From a virus: DNA of 33,976 bases. The stretch spans positions 1 to 33,976 of the IMG/VR virus record IMGVR_UViG_3300028844_004001. One strand, given 5' to 3'. Position 1 is the stretch's first letter. Each line of letters starts with the position of its first letter. The translations under genes were made by a program, and so were the position numbers. The notes beneath the pieces were generated by a model. It ran no database searches, was not told the origin of the DNA, and saw only the letters and a list, made by a program, of their open reading frames with translations. Positions 24,358 through 32,615 of this stretch are shown here, one piece after another.

Positions 24358-24687
24358 ATGGCACAACAAAAGCAAGCAGCATCAGGTCAAGGACGTCAAA
24401 AGTCATCAGCTTCTAATGGTGGTGGTGGTAATCGACGTGCTCCCTCTAAAGCTAGCGCAGCTAATACTATCTTAGCGTATGTTCACTTAGCATTAGGTGG
24501 TGCATTCATTGCATCATTCTTTGAGATTGATAACATCCTTCAAGGAATACTTGGGGGTATCACTCGTATGCTGAACTTCAGTGATGCATGGGTAGCTCAG
24601 GCTGACAGTTATATCATTGCAACATTCTTCTTTGTCGGAGTCTTTGCATGGTTGTACGTTTACACTAACATCACCAAGCGCTCTTAG
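24358..24687 (+). CDS. 109-aa two-helix membrane protein
   Basis: The ATG at 24358 is selected by GAGAGGTAC and lies 13 bases after the previous stop. The N-terminal 45 residues are polar and Gln/Ser/Gly-rich; two membrane helices follow, about ILAYVHLALGGAFIASFF and YIIATFFFVGVFAWLYVYT, joined by a loop of about 30 residues. A holin-like or channel function is conceivable for a small two-helix protein, but position in an early cluster argues against a simple holin call. Confidence 0.65.
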   Translation: MAQQKQAASGQGRQKSSASNGGGGNRRAPSKASAANTILAYVHLALGGAFIASFFEIDNILQGILGGITRMLNFSDAWVAQADSYIIATFFFVGVFAWLYVYTNITKRS

Positions 24688-24710
24688 CGTAAGTGTGGAG
24701 AATAAAACTG

Positions 24711-25172
24711 ATGGAAAAAACAACACCCCTATCTGACATAGCTCACAGCTTGTCTATACCAACCCTGCCTGCAATAGTGGGCTTAGCTTCTGGAATGGTA
24801 TTCCCTCTCTTTGGATTGGGTGCCAACCTATTCCCTGCAACTTGGTTGATCTCTGACCTGCAGATGTTACCAGAGAATGCTGGCATCTTGTCAGTGCTGT
24901 TCTACTCCATGATTACTTATCTGGTTGTTACTTATGGTGTGTTTAAAAACTTCATGCCTAACAATCACTCTGATGATTGGACATACATCTCAAGAGTATC
25001 GTCCCACTGCTTCAGTAAAGGTAGATCATATGCCACTACAGTGTCGTATGTTTACAAGGAGTTAGATAAAGGTGGCCACACCTACAACAAGAAGGATGTC
25101 AACAACGAGGTAGAGGCTTATCTCTATCAACGTGGTTGGTTAGTTCTATTGAAGGATCGTGGACCAGCTTAA
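24711..25172 (+). CDS. 153-aa membrane protein
   Basis: The start at 24711 (MEKTTPLSDIAHSL) has TGGAGAAT upstream. Two hydrophobic stretches, about TLPAIVGLASGMVFPLFGLG and ILSVLFYSMITYLVVTYGVF, are followed by a soluble C-terminal domain with a possible winged-helix look (HCFSKGRSYATTVSYVYKEL ... EVEAYLYQRGWL). It follows the signal-peptide and two-helix genes closely, so the three may form one membrane assembly. No family is recognised. Confidence 0.65.
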   Translation: MEKTTPLSDIAHSLSIPTLPAIVGLASGMVFPLFGLGANLFPATWLISDLQMLPENAGILSVLFYSMITYLVVTYGVFKNFMPNNHSDDWTYISRVSSHCFSKGRSYATTVSYVYKELDKGGHTYNKKDVNNEVEAYLYQRGWLVLLKDRGPA

Positions 25173-25188
25173 GCGTTTATGCTTATCC

Positions 25189-25219
25189 AAGGGCATCCAG
25201 TATACATCAGGGTGTCCTT
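25189..25219 (+). promoter_or_regulatory. Intergenic hairpin
   Basis: AAGGGCATCC (25189-25198) pairs with GGGTGTCCTT (25210-25219) over 10 bp including two G.U pairs. It lies 16 bases after a stop codon; it may be a weak terminator or an RNA stability element. Confidence 0.5.
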
Positions 25220-25249
25220 TAGTAAACATAACCGATGGAGATCAAGATC

Positions 25250-25441
25250 ATGAAAATTGATTCCAAACAATTCTCATATATGAGAGAGGCGTTCAAGAAG
25301 GAAGAACGTCTGTTAATGGTTCAGGCAATAGCACTATGTAAGTTGGCTGACCTAGATGTGGATAAAACTTTTGACACCGCATCGAATATAATAAAGCGTA
25401 AGGATAACGCTGAAGCAGTAAGTGACACTGAAGAAAGCTAG
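25250..25441 (+). CDS. Hypothetical 63-aa protein
   Basis: The ATG at 25250 (MKIDSKQFSYMREAF) is preferred over 25235 because TGGAGATC is then correctly spaced. The product is helical and soluble, with a charged C-terminus (KRKDNAEAVSDTEES). No family is recognised. Confidence 0.55.
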   Translation: MKIDSKQFSYMREAFKKEERLLMVQAIALCKLADLDVDKTFDTASNIIKRKDNAEAVSDTEES

Positions 25442-25759
25442 TGGTAGGTGCAGCTGTGGTGAGTAGTATATCTATTCTTTGTAAGCTCACCATCTGAATG
25501 TAAGACACCTTAAGCTATGTAGTAAGTAAGTGTAAAGGTAATACCCCATAGCAATCGCTAAGAGCAACATGGCTTACAACCTAGAGACAACTTAGGCACT
25601 GAGAGTTATGGAAGTAGGAGGTTAGTCTTAAGCTTGAGACTAAGTAACTTATAGGTACACAGGATCATGCAGTCAGTCCAACACTGTGTGGTATTATAGC
25701 CTTCTATAGTAAAGCAATGCAACCACAACTAACCAAAACTAACCTTAGGAAATAGTAAC
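25442..25759 (+). other. Non-coding intergenic stretch
   Basis: No gene is seen in about 320 bases. A TTAGTCT/AGACTAA hairpin lies near 25624-25645, and GTGAG/CTCAC can pair near 25459-25490. The composition resembles the other structured gaps of the early region. Nothing more specific is visible. Confidence 0.4.
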
Positions 25760-26407
25760 ATGACCACAAATAAAGTAAGCACTCCACGTAAGACCAAAGC
25801 ACCACGTAGTAATAAGAAGAAGCGACACACAACGCAGTCAGCATCCCTCATAGGTAAACGGATACAGAGACGTAAGTTGCGAAAGAGTGTCGATACTTGC
25901 GTCTCCTGCTATGAGGAACGTCTAAGCGCATCTGTATTGGTAGCCAAAGGATTTACACTCCCGTCTACTACAATACCATGTCCTCCTCAAGTTACTGACG
26001 ACTACCCGATTAGTTCAGGTAAGCTTAAGTCTAGCGCTAGTCAACGTAAAAGAAAGCGAGCTAAGATACTTCGCAGTGTACGTATATTAAACTGCACTGG
26101 AGCACCTACTCGTATCAACATGAAGCGGTATAATTCCGTAACTGGATTACCGAACCCTGTTGGTTCTAGCAATACCAAAACTCAACAAGCATTGCCTGTC
26201 AAGATTCATATGGCTTACGACGATTACTTAGCCGAGGTAGTGTCACCAACTCTTGCTGGGGTAAGGAACCCAGAAGATCCAGTAACAATTGTTCGAGCTA
26301 AACCTGGTCGTATTGAAAGACGACTTATTAAACGTGCTATCCTAGCCATTGAAAAGGCTGAGCGAGTAGCTGCCCGTAGAGAAAAGAGAGGTAAGACTAT
26401 TGAATAA
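25760..26407 (+). CDS. Hypothetical 215-aa very basic protein
   Basis: It is Lys/Arg-rich throughout: KTKAPRSNKKKRHTTQ near residue 12, KRIQRRKLRKS near 33, SASQRKRKRAKILRS near 95, and a C-terminal helix RRLIKRAILAIEKAERVAAR. Four Cys occur, including SCYEE, without a clear zinc pair. Such a charge pattern suggests binding to nucleic acid or ribosomes. It starts behind TTAGGAAAT. No family is recognised. Confidence 0.68.
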   Translation: MTTNKVSTPRKTKAPRSNKKKRHTTQSASLIGKRIQRRKLRKSVDTCVSCYEERLSASVLVAKGFTLPSTTIPCPPQVTDDYPISSGKLKSSASQRKRKRAKILRSVRILNCTGAPTRINMKRYNSVTGLPNPVGSSNTKTQQALPVKIHMAYDDYLAEVVSPTLAGVRNPEDPVTIVRAKPGRIERRLIKRAILAIEKAERVAARREKRGKTIE

Positions 26408-26425
26408 CTTTACAACAGTAGTAGT

Positions 26426-26621
26426 ATGAAATAAACGTGAGAAGCTTAGCGATGCTTGCCATCTAGCTGAGTACGTCAATGATCTTAATACGGCAAGCTT
26501 TAATGAGACAGACTGGTCGTTAGTAGATGACTTGGGCAACAGGATGATTACAGATGCAGTCCTGTCGAATGAATTAGAACACAGAGTAAAACTTTCTTTA
26601 ACCAATAATGTGACCTACTAG
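26426..26621 (+). pseudogene. Small ORF with apparent +1 frameshift
   Basis: ATG AAA at 26426 runs into TAA at 26432. Skipping one base there opens a 63-codon frame from AAA CGT GAG to a TAG at 26619-26621, reading KREKLSDACHLAEYVNDL and on to an acidic, protein-like sequence. No other start codon in that frame fits. It may be a gene broken by one inserted base, or a programmed +1 shift at AAA-TAA. No good ribosome site precedes it, so a decayed gene is the simpler reading. Confidence 0.4.
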
Positions 26622-26695
26622 CTTCTTACTATTGTGTATTGGTACACAGTATACAACAGTTAGGAGTTAGTAGGTTGTCTTTAGGATACAATACT

Positions 26696-26920
26696 ATGTT
26701 TAAAAGTATGCGTTATCTTTGGATGTTTACATACACATTAGCCGATGTATTATTCACACCATTCAGATGGTTGTGGGCTGCCCTAAAGTTCCTGATGTAT
26801 TTAGCAGGGGCTGCAGTAGTGGCGTCAGTGTGTTACGTAGCATTCAGTTTGTACCAAGGGGTTGCTATCAACAGCATCCTTGCAAGTACGACATCCCTAC
26901 TACTCGGCTTAATTTCTTAG
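26696..26920 (+). CDS. 74-aa membrane protein
   Basis: The frame opens at 26639; TTAGGATAC selects the ATG at 26696 (MFKSMRYLWMFTYTLADVLF). The first half has an aromatic amphipathic stretch, TPFRWLWAALKF, that resembles the PIWxPF motifs of the 218- and 307-aa proteins, followed by two hydrophobic helices (LMYLAGAAVVASVCYVAFSL and ILASTTSLLLGLIS). It is probably an inner-membrane protein. No family is recognised. Confidence 0.6.
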   Translation: MFKSMRYLWMFTYTLADVLFTPFRWLWAALKFLMYLAGAAVVASVCYVAFSLYQGVAINSILASTTSLLLGLIS

Positions 26921-26948
26921 CTTTGTAGATAGAGAGAGGTGAATCACT

Positions 26949-27233
26949 ATGGAAACTTTAACCGTAGATGAGTTCAGAAAACAATTTTTAGATGAAACAT
27001 TAAACTTCCTTAACAGTTTCAAGATGACCGAGAAGCAATCAAGTGCAGAGTCTTGGGATCAAGATCGAGATAAGTTTATGGCAGATAGTGGATTTAACCC
27101 TGAGAGTTTCAGTCACATTGTATTCAGTCAATCCAATACTAAAGTCACAACACCAAATGTAACTGACCAATCAGGCTCTGATGGTACTGCTGTAGATGAT
27201 GATCTCCCTTGGACTACCTCGGATAATGTTTAA
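26949..27233 (+). CDS. Hypothetical 94-aa acidic protein
   Basis: It starts behind a GAGAGAGGTG site. The N-terminal third is helical (EFRKQFLDETLNFLNSFKM); the rest is polar and rich in Asp, Ser and Thr, ending DDDLPWTTSDNV. It resembles in composition the small acidic inhibitors and DNA mimics that many phages make early, but no specific family is recognised. Confidence 0.6.
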   Translation: METLTVDEFRKQFLDETLNFLNSFKMTEKQSSAESWDQDRDKFMADSGFNPESFSHIVFSQSNTKVTTPNVTDQSGSDGTAVDDDLPWTTSDNV

Positions 27234-27442
27234 GGTGTATAGTGCGTTTCATCCAAGCGAGTATAGTAGAATATGGAATGGTACACAATGTTATCCCATA
27301 AAGTTTACCCCTAGCAACTTGTGCTGACACATCTCACAAGCACAGTACATACACAACCACTGCATTATGTAACCAACCCAATGTTATATCCTGTCTGGTG
27401 TCTATGTATATCCAAGTACAAAGCAAACGTTAGAGGTAATAT

Positions 27443-27616
27443 ATGGGACCAACGTTTACAGATTATTTATTAAGCATGAAATTAGCAGGTTGTATATTGA
27501 TACCTATGTTCTTAGCTTTTGTTGAGGCACAGCGTAGATTAGACGACCCATCATTAATACCACTAGGTTCTAAAGAATGGATAACCTATGTGAAAAGTTT
27601 AGGTATAGGATACTAA
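27443..27616 (+). CDS. 57-aa membrane-associated protein
   Basis: A TTAGAGGTAATAT site precedes the ATG. The peptide has one hydrophobic helix, about residues 9-28 (LLSMKLAGCILIPMFLAFVE), then a polar tail ending in YVKSLGIGY. It is followed after 4 bases by the next gene. No family is recognised. Confidence 0.58.
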   Translation: MGPTFTDYLLSMKLAGCILIPMFLAFVEAQRRLDDPSLIPLGSKEWITYVKSLGIGY

Positions 27617-27620
27617 AGTT

Positions 27621-27899
27621 ATGAACTTCATGATAGATTCTGTTTTAAATCTATTCAAAGTAATAAAGTGTATAATGTCTACGATACTTCGTATTGTGGA
27701 TTTAGTAATAGATAAGGCAGAAGATTTTGTAGGTGAGCCTGAAGGAAAAGAGCTCAAAGAAATTAAAGAGTATTCGTTTAAAGGTATTAGAATATTCGCA
27801 AAGCTAAGTGCATTGATCCCTGGATTTCCTATGGGTCTCATTCCGTTGTACGCTTTCTGGTCAACGTATGCCTCAGCTTCAGTGCCGTTACCTCTATGA
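27621..27899 (+). CDS. 92-aa hydrophobic protein
   Basis: It starts 4 bases after the previous stop, probably by coupled translation since no clear ribosome site is present. The N-terminus is amphipathic and hydrophobic (MNFMIDSVLNLFKVIKCIMS), the centre is charged (EDFVGEPEGKELKEIKEY), and the C-terminus is hydrophobic (LSALIPGFPMGLIPLYAFW). It is likely membrane-bound. No family is recognised. Confidence 0.58.
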   Translation: MNFMIDSVLNLFKVIKCIMSTILRIVDLVIDKAEDFVGEPEGKELKEIKEYSFKGIRIFAKLSALIPGFPMGLIPLYAFWSTYASASVPLPL

Positions 27900-28163
27900 G
27901 ACGGACGTAAAGCAGCGTAGAGCGCTGTAAGATTATCATACATGCTAGACTATATCCTATTGTTTAAAATCGAATGACAGCGATTACAGTGCGGTTAGAT
28001 GCATATCGGCACAGGTACTTCCCACCTTAATACGACAACACGTATATCTCCTAAGGTTGGTGGGGAGTATCTGTCCCTATGTGTATCTTCCCGTACCTAC
28101 TACTTGCGAGAGTGGTATATAGGAAATTTTATTAGCAGCAAGTATCATGTTGGAGATTACAAT

Positions 28164-28409
28164 ATGAAGATGTATGATATGAATCAATTTCAAAAGTGGG
28201 CTGAAGCAGAGTTCGCTAAGTACCATATGCACTTTAAGTCTATGGAAATGACAACACAGTTAGTGACGTTAGAAGACGGAGAAACTTTAGCGATACTACC
28301 TGGTCTAAAAATTATTGCTAAGACTGACGAGGAGATAATCCAAGAAGTTACCAGTCGTAGTGGCACTGTACTAGTTACAGCCCCTACTGTTAGCAAGAGT
28401 GAAGAATAA
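28164..28409 (+). CDS. Hypothetical 81-aa protein
   Basis: The frame is open from 27999, but TTGGAGATTACAAT selects the ATG at 28164 (MKMYDMNQFQKWAEAEF). The N-terminal 25 residues are helical and the rest is beta-like (TQLVTLEDGETLAILPGLKI). Soluble; no family recognised. A hairpin follows its stop. Confidence 0.6.
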   Translation: MKMYDMNQFQKWAEAEFAKYHMHFKSMEMTTQLVTLEDGETLAILPGLKIIAKTDEEIIQEVTSRSGTVLVTAPTVSKSEE

Positions 28410-28416
28410 CTTTCCC

Positions 28417-28449
28417 ACACCCTGATTGAACTAATTTTAATTGGGGTGT
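28417..28449 (+). terminator. Hairpin after the early gene block, weak terminator
   Basis: 28417-28427 pairs with 28439-28449 over 11 bp including one U.G and one G.U. No T-run follows, so it may act as a processing site or partial terminator before the replication genes. Confidence 0.45.
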
Positions 28450-28597
28450 CTAAAATCTAGTAAGTAAGTTCTATACTACCAAGTACTCAAGTATAAAAGG
28501 TTAGAGTATTAATAAGAAGTCGAGTCTCTTATGGTGAATATAAAGCATGTCTTAATATATAATACTATTCAAGATGATCCAAAGGATATGAGATACT

Positions 28598-30508
28598 ATG
28601 TATAACAATAGATATAAGGGGAAGCCAAGTGGTAAACTTGTCGAACATATACGATGTACGAATTGTCCGAGCAGTGATGCTATGGCTGTTCACGAACAAA
28701 GTGGGACTAGCCCTGTTAAGCACAATGCATGGTGTTGGTCATGCAGCACATACGAACCCAATCCACCGGGATTCCTAGGAATGTCTAAAGATAGACGGCA
28801 CGAGCCCAAGAACCTAGGACAAGGACAGGAGGATAGTATGCAATCCCACTCATCATTACGAAACTCAGCTCCACCATCTTACATTGGAGCTGGGACTATT
28901 TTAAATAGTAGTAAAGGTAACATCACCCCCGATGATACTTCAGTAACAACTTCCACTCAACCTACTCTGACAAAGAGTACCCCAACTAACCAGGACATTC
29001 TGTCCGAATTCAACACATACCCCATTAGAGCAATACCCGATAGAGGACTTTCACTTAGAACATGTGAGAGATATGGCGTGAGAGTTAGCCTAAGCCCACG
29101 TGACGGCACTACAATACTCAGTCATATGTACCCCTATCATAAGAAAGGAATCCTCACAGGATACAATCAACGCGTTGTAGAGACTAAGAACTTCTTCGCT
29201 AAAGGTGATCGTAAAGGCGTAGGTCTTTTTGGATCTCATCTACCCAAGGCTGGTAAGACTTTGTACATCACTGAAGGTGAGTTAGATGCTATGTCTTTGT
29301 ACCAAGTACTGTGGGAATCATCTACACTGGACGACTTCAACCCTAGTGTTGTGTCTCTAGCTCATGGTGCTGCTAGTGCAGTACGTGATATCACTGAAGA
29401 CTTTGAGTTCGTAGATTCTTTTGAGAAGATCGTACTTGTGTTTGACCAAGATGAACCTGGTCAGGCTGCTATCAAAGATGTATGTACCTTACTTGCGGGT
29501 AAAGTATTTATAGCTAAGCTCAGTGAGAAAGATCCTAACGACATGTTGTTAGCTGGTAAGGCTAATGAAATGAAGTGGGAAGTATTGAAGCATGCTAAGC
29601 CTTACATGCCTGACAATATTTTAAACTATGCAGATGCGTACAATAGATTCAAAGACTCACGTAACCAAGAGTCCTTCCCTTTCCCTGAAACTTATACAGG
29701 GTTGAATGAGAAGACATATGGTGTACGTAAGGGAGATCTAGTAGTAGTAACATCTGGTACTGGTATGGGTAAGACCCAAGTACTACGTGAATTCAAATAC
29801 CATTACTTCAATACAACTGATTGGCTTATGGCTGACATTGCATTGGAAGAAGATATAGGTGAGAGTATGTCAGGTATGATGGCACTCCACTTAAACAAAC
29901 GTATCTCTCTACCTGACGTACATGTTACTGATGAGGAGACTGACTCTGCGTTTGATCATCTCTACAGTACAAGACGTTGGGATGGCTATGACTTCTTTGG
30001 TGGACTGGATGATGACACACTGTTCAGTAAGATAAGATGGATGGCAGCTACAGGTAAGTCTGTTATATGGCTTGACCATTTGTCAATCATCATATCAGAG
30101 TTTGCTGATCAAGGTGATGAACGACAACGTATAGATATGATCATGACTAAGCTGGCACGTATGTGTAAAGAGCTAGACATTATCATCTTTCTAGTTGTAC
30201 ACTTAAAGAAAACAAGTACAGGCACTTCTTTCGAAGAAGGCGCTACCCCCTCACTCGATGACCTCCGAGGATCTGGTACCCTCAAACAATTGCCAATGAC
30301 TATCTTGGCACTATCCCGAAACCAGCAGCATGATGATTCTTATTGTGCTAACACTTCCAAACTTACAGTATTAAAATGTAGATTCACTGGCCGTACTGGT
30401 ACAGCTGACTACCTTCACTTCGATGCAACTACAGGGCGTATGAATGTCGTACCTGAACCTGCTAACTATACCAAGAAGAAGCCTAGCTCTTTTGGTGGAG
30501 ACTATTAA
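28598..30508 (+). CDS. DNA primase-helicase (T7 gp4-like)
   Basis: A zinc-binding primase domain has Cys20, Cys23, Cys46 and Cys49. A TOPRIM fold follows, with Glu226 in YITEGELDAMS and acidic VFDQDEPGQ at 281-289. The RecA/DnaB-type helicase has Walker A SGTGMGKT at 386-393, Walker B SVIWLDHLSII at 488-498, and VVHLKK near 533. The 636 aa exceed T7 gp4 (566) mainly through a Ser/Thr/Pro linker at about 60-135. The protein unwinds DNA at the fork and makes primers for the polymerase encoded downstream. Confidence 0.95.
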   Translation: MYNNRYKGKPSGKLVEHIRCTNCPSSDAMAVHEQSGTSPVKHNAWCWSCSTYEPNPPGFLGMSKDRRHEPKNLGQGQEDSMQSHSSLRNSAPPSYIGAGTILNSSKGNITPDDTSVTTSTQPTLTKSTPTNQDILSEFNTYPIRAIPDRGLSLRTCERYGVRVSLSPRDGTTILSHMYPYHKKGILTGYNQRVVETKNFFAKGDRKGVGLFGSHLPKAGKTLYITEGELDAMSLYQVLWESSTLDDFNPSVVSLAHGAASAVRDITEDFEFVDSFEKIVLVFDQDEPGQAAIKDVCTLLAGKVFIAKLSEKDPNDMLLAGKANEMKWEVLKHAKPYMPDNILNYADAYNRFKDSRNQESFPFPETYTGLNEKTYGVRKGDLVVVTSGTGMGKTQVLREFKYHYFNTTDWLMADIALEEDIGESMSGMMALHLNKRISLPDVHVTDEETDSAFDHLYSTRRWDGYDFFGGLDDDTLFSKIRWMAATGKSVIWLDHLSIIISEFADQGDERQRIDMIMTKLARMCKELDIIIFLVVHLKKTSTGTSFEEGATPSLDDLRGSGTLKQLPMTILALSRNQQHDDSYCANTSKLTVLKCRFTGRTGTADYLHFDATTGRMNVVPEPANYTKKKPSSFGGDY

Positions 30509-30509
30509 T

Positions 30510-30770
30510 ATGACACTATTCAGATATAGTACTGACGTATACTTACTTACGTCTGCTATCATTCACCCAGATAACAAAGAAACCAATAGAGAAATCATTG
30601 CCGTACATGTCGATGAGTCTGAGGCAATGCTAGCAAAAGAGCAATACGAACATACTTACGCCAGACACCCTGGTAGTGATGGGTCTACTAAGTTTGATGT
30701 TATTAATACTAGCCTACTGGTAAGTAAGGAGTGGCTAGAGGAAATGGAGGATATCATTTGGCCAACGTAA
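30510..30770 (+). CDS. Hypothetical 86-aa protein
   Basis: A TGGAGACTATTAAT site selects the ATG one base after the primase-helicase stop; a longer frame from 30444 overlaps that gene and is rejected. The product is a small acidic alpha/beta domain: YLLTSAIIHPDNKETNREII, a helix ESEAMLAKEQYEHTY, and an acidic C-terminus. No family is recognised. The gene lies within the replication operon. Confidence 0.65.
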   Translation: MTLFRYSTDVYLLTSAIIHPDNKETNREIIAVHVDESEAMLAKEQYEHTYARHPGSDGSTKFDVINTSLLVSKEWLEEMEDIIWPT

Positions 30771-30940
30771 CCCACCACCTCGACTGCCCCTCCTGTGGGA
30801 TGTTCTCACCCAGTTCATCTAAATGTATTAGATGTGGTACGGAACTAACCACCCTGCAAGATGTCATAGATAATATAGATGACACCCACCATTTCGACGA
30901 AGCTGTATCTGATGGAGACTTCGACGACATTATCCTTTAA
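30758..30940 (+). CDS. 60-aa zinc-ribbon protein, TTG start
   Basis: A GTG start at 30731 would abut its ribosome site, while TTG at 30758 has GGAGG at the right distance and overlaps the previous gene by 13 bases. The protein has CPSCG and, about 15 residues later, CIRCG, a four-Cys zinc ribbon, then a strongly acidic tail (DNIDDTHHFDEAVSDGDFDD). An acidic tail after a zinc ribbon recalls small adaptor proteins of replication or transcription. No specific family is recognised. Confidence 0.6.
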   Translation: MANVTHHLDCPSCGMFSPSSSKCIRCGTELTTLQDVIDNIDDTHHFDEAVSDGDFDDIIL

Positions 30941-30963
30941 CCTATATAAGGATTACCCTCCCA

Positions 30964-31152
30964 ATGAATAACTCCCAATATGACGATGAAGATGATCAAG
31001 ATAGTAAGAAGCTACGTAAGATAAAAGCACTAAGACCTCTCTGCCCTTATGGTAGTACAGGTAAACATGCTTGGATAGTCTACAGCAGTCGAGGTATACA
31101 ACGATGCCACGACTGTAAATACACGGAGCCCTTAGTCTATGTCGGTCAATAA
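30964..31152 (+). CDS. 62-aa protein with Cys/His zinc-like motif
   Basis: The acidic N-terminus (YDDEDDQDSKK) precedes a Cys-His arrangement: CPYGSTGKHAW, then RCHDCKY. Three Cys and two His could hold one zinc. The end overlaps the DNA polymerase start by 14 bases, so the two are probably translated together. No family is recognised; two consecutive zinc-like proteins before the polymerase suggest replication accessories. Confidence 0.6.
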   Translation: MNNSQYDDEDDQDSKKLRKIKALRPLCPYGSTGKHAWIVYSSRGIQRCHDCKYTEPLVYVGQ

Positions 31153-32615
31153 CACTAAGAGAAAGATTGTAATGGACATGGAGGCCAACAATCTATACCC
31201 AGCAGTTACAGTACTTCATTGTGCTGTAGCTACTGACCTAGTCACCAGTGAATCTTTCCAGTTTAGACCTGAGCAAATGATCAACGGAGAGTTCACTGAC
31301 TTCCTGGATAGTTGTGATTTCATAGCATGCCATAATGGTATTGGCTTTGACTTCCCAGCTATCGAGAAAGTCCTTGGGTGGAAACCAACTGACCCTTCTT
31401 ACCTGTTCGATACCCTAGTCTTTTCACGGACACTTAGTCCTGACAGACTCCCTCCCTTTGGTGCCAGATTCCCACACAGTGTTGAGTCTTGGGGCCGTAG
31501 GTTTGGTATCAAGAAACCTGAGTACGAACAGTGGGAAACTTACGACGAAGAAATGATGCATCGTTGTTCAGAAGATACACGTATCCAGACCATGATGTTT
31601 AAAGTCTTGTGTCAAGAAGCTGGATTCGATATCAAGCATATAGATCCTCGTAACCCTGATGGCTACCGTAAAGGTGAACCTAACTGGGCAGAGAGTCTAT
31701 ACAACGAACACAGATCTAGTACAATAATGTTTGCTCAAGAGATGAACGGATGTTCTTTTGATTTTGAAAGAGCACTTGAGTTTATAAAAACATTGAACGA
31801 TTTCTCAGATGAGAAGTCAGAGTACATACTACGTAACATACCAATATCATACAAACAGTATGGTGTCAGTGTCTCAGCCCCATTTAAGATGAATGGAGAT
31901 TATAAGAAGATGACAACAGATTGGTACGAGGATGAGGTACACCTAGTTGGTGGCCCATTCAGTCGTATCCAAGAGTGTATTCTTAATCTCAACTCAGCTA
32001 AGCAATTAAAGGATTGGCTGTATACAGTAGGATGGGTACCTGATGAATGGAACTACAAGAAAAATAAAGCTGGTAAGCTTGAGAAAGATGAAGATGGTAA
32101 TCTAATAAAGACATCACCCAAGATAACACAGTCAAGTCTTGATAGGATAGACGGTCATCTAGGTGAGTGTATTAGTTTACGTAACAAAGCTAACCACAAA
32201 CGGAATCAGTTACAAGGATTCTGTGATCGTACTAACAAACAAACACTCCGGATACCAGCAGGTGCTAACCCACAAGGTACACCAACTGCCCGGATGAAAC
32301 ACCGTAACGTAGCTAACGTACCTAAGGCAAGTTCTTTTGAGAATAAGAAAGATAAGAATGACCCACGTAATGGTAGCTTGTTATGGTTCCCTGAAAAGCA
32401 AGATCCCTTCTTCGGTACTGAGATGCGGTCAGTCTTCAAGGCTGCGGACAATAAAGTACTGGTTGGTCGAGATGCAGCTGGCTTAGAGTTCAGATGCTTT
32501 GCTCACTATGTCGGTGATGAAGAGCTTATCGATGTAATACTTAACCAAGATATACACACATACAATCAGCTTAAAGCTGGCCTACCTACCCGATCTATTG
32601 CAAAGACATTCATCT
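31139..32615 (+). CDS. DNA polymerase family A, exon 1
   Basis: This exon gives the 3'-5' exonuclease and the first part of the polymerase domain. Exo I is MDMEANN (Asp13, Glu15), Exo II HNGIGFDFPA (Asp71), Exo III CSEDTRIQ (Asp146). Motif A is GRDAAGLEFRCFAHY with Asp445. The exon stops in motif B after AKTFI plus the first base of the next codon. Reading on gives nine more codons and a stop at 32644, so unspliced RNA would make a truncated protein. Joined to exon 2 it encodes about 666 aa, near T7 gp5 (704). Confidence 0.93.
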
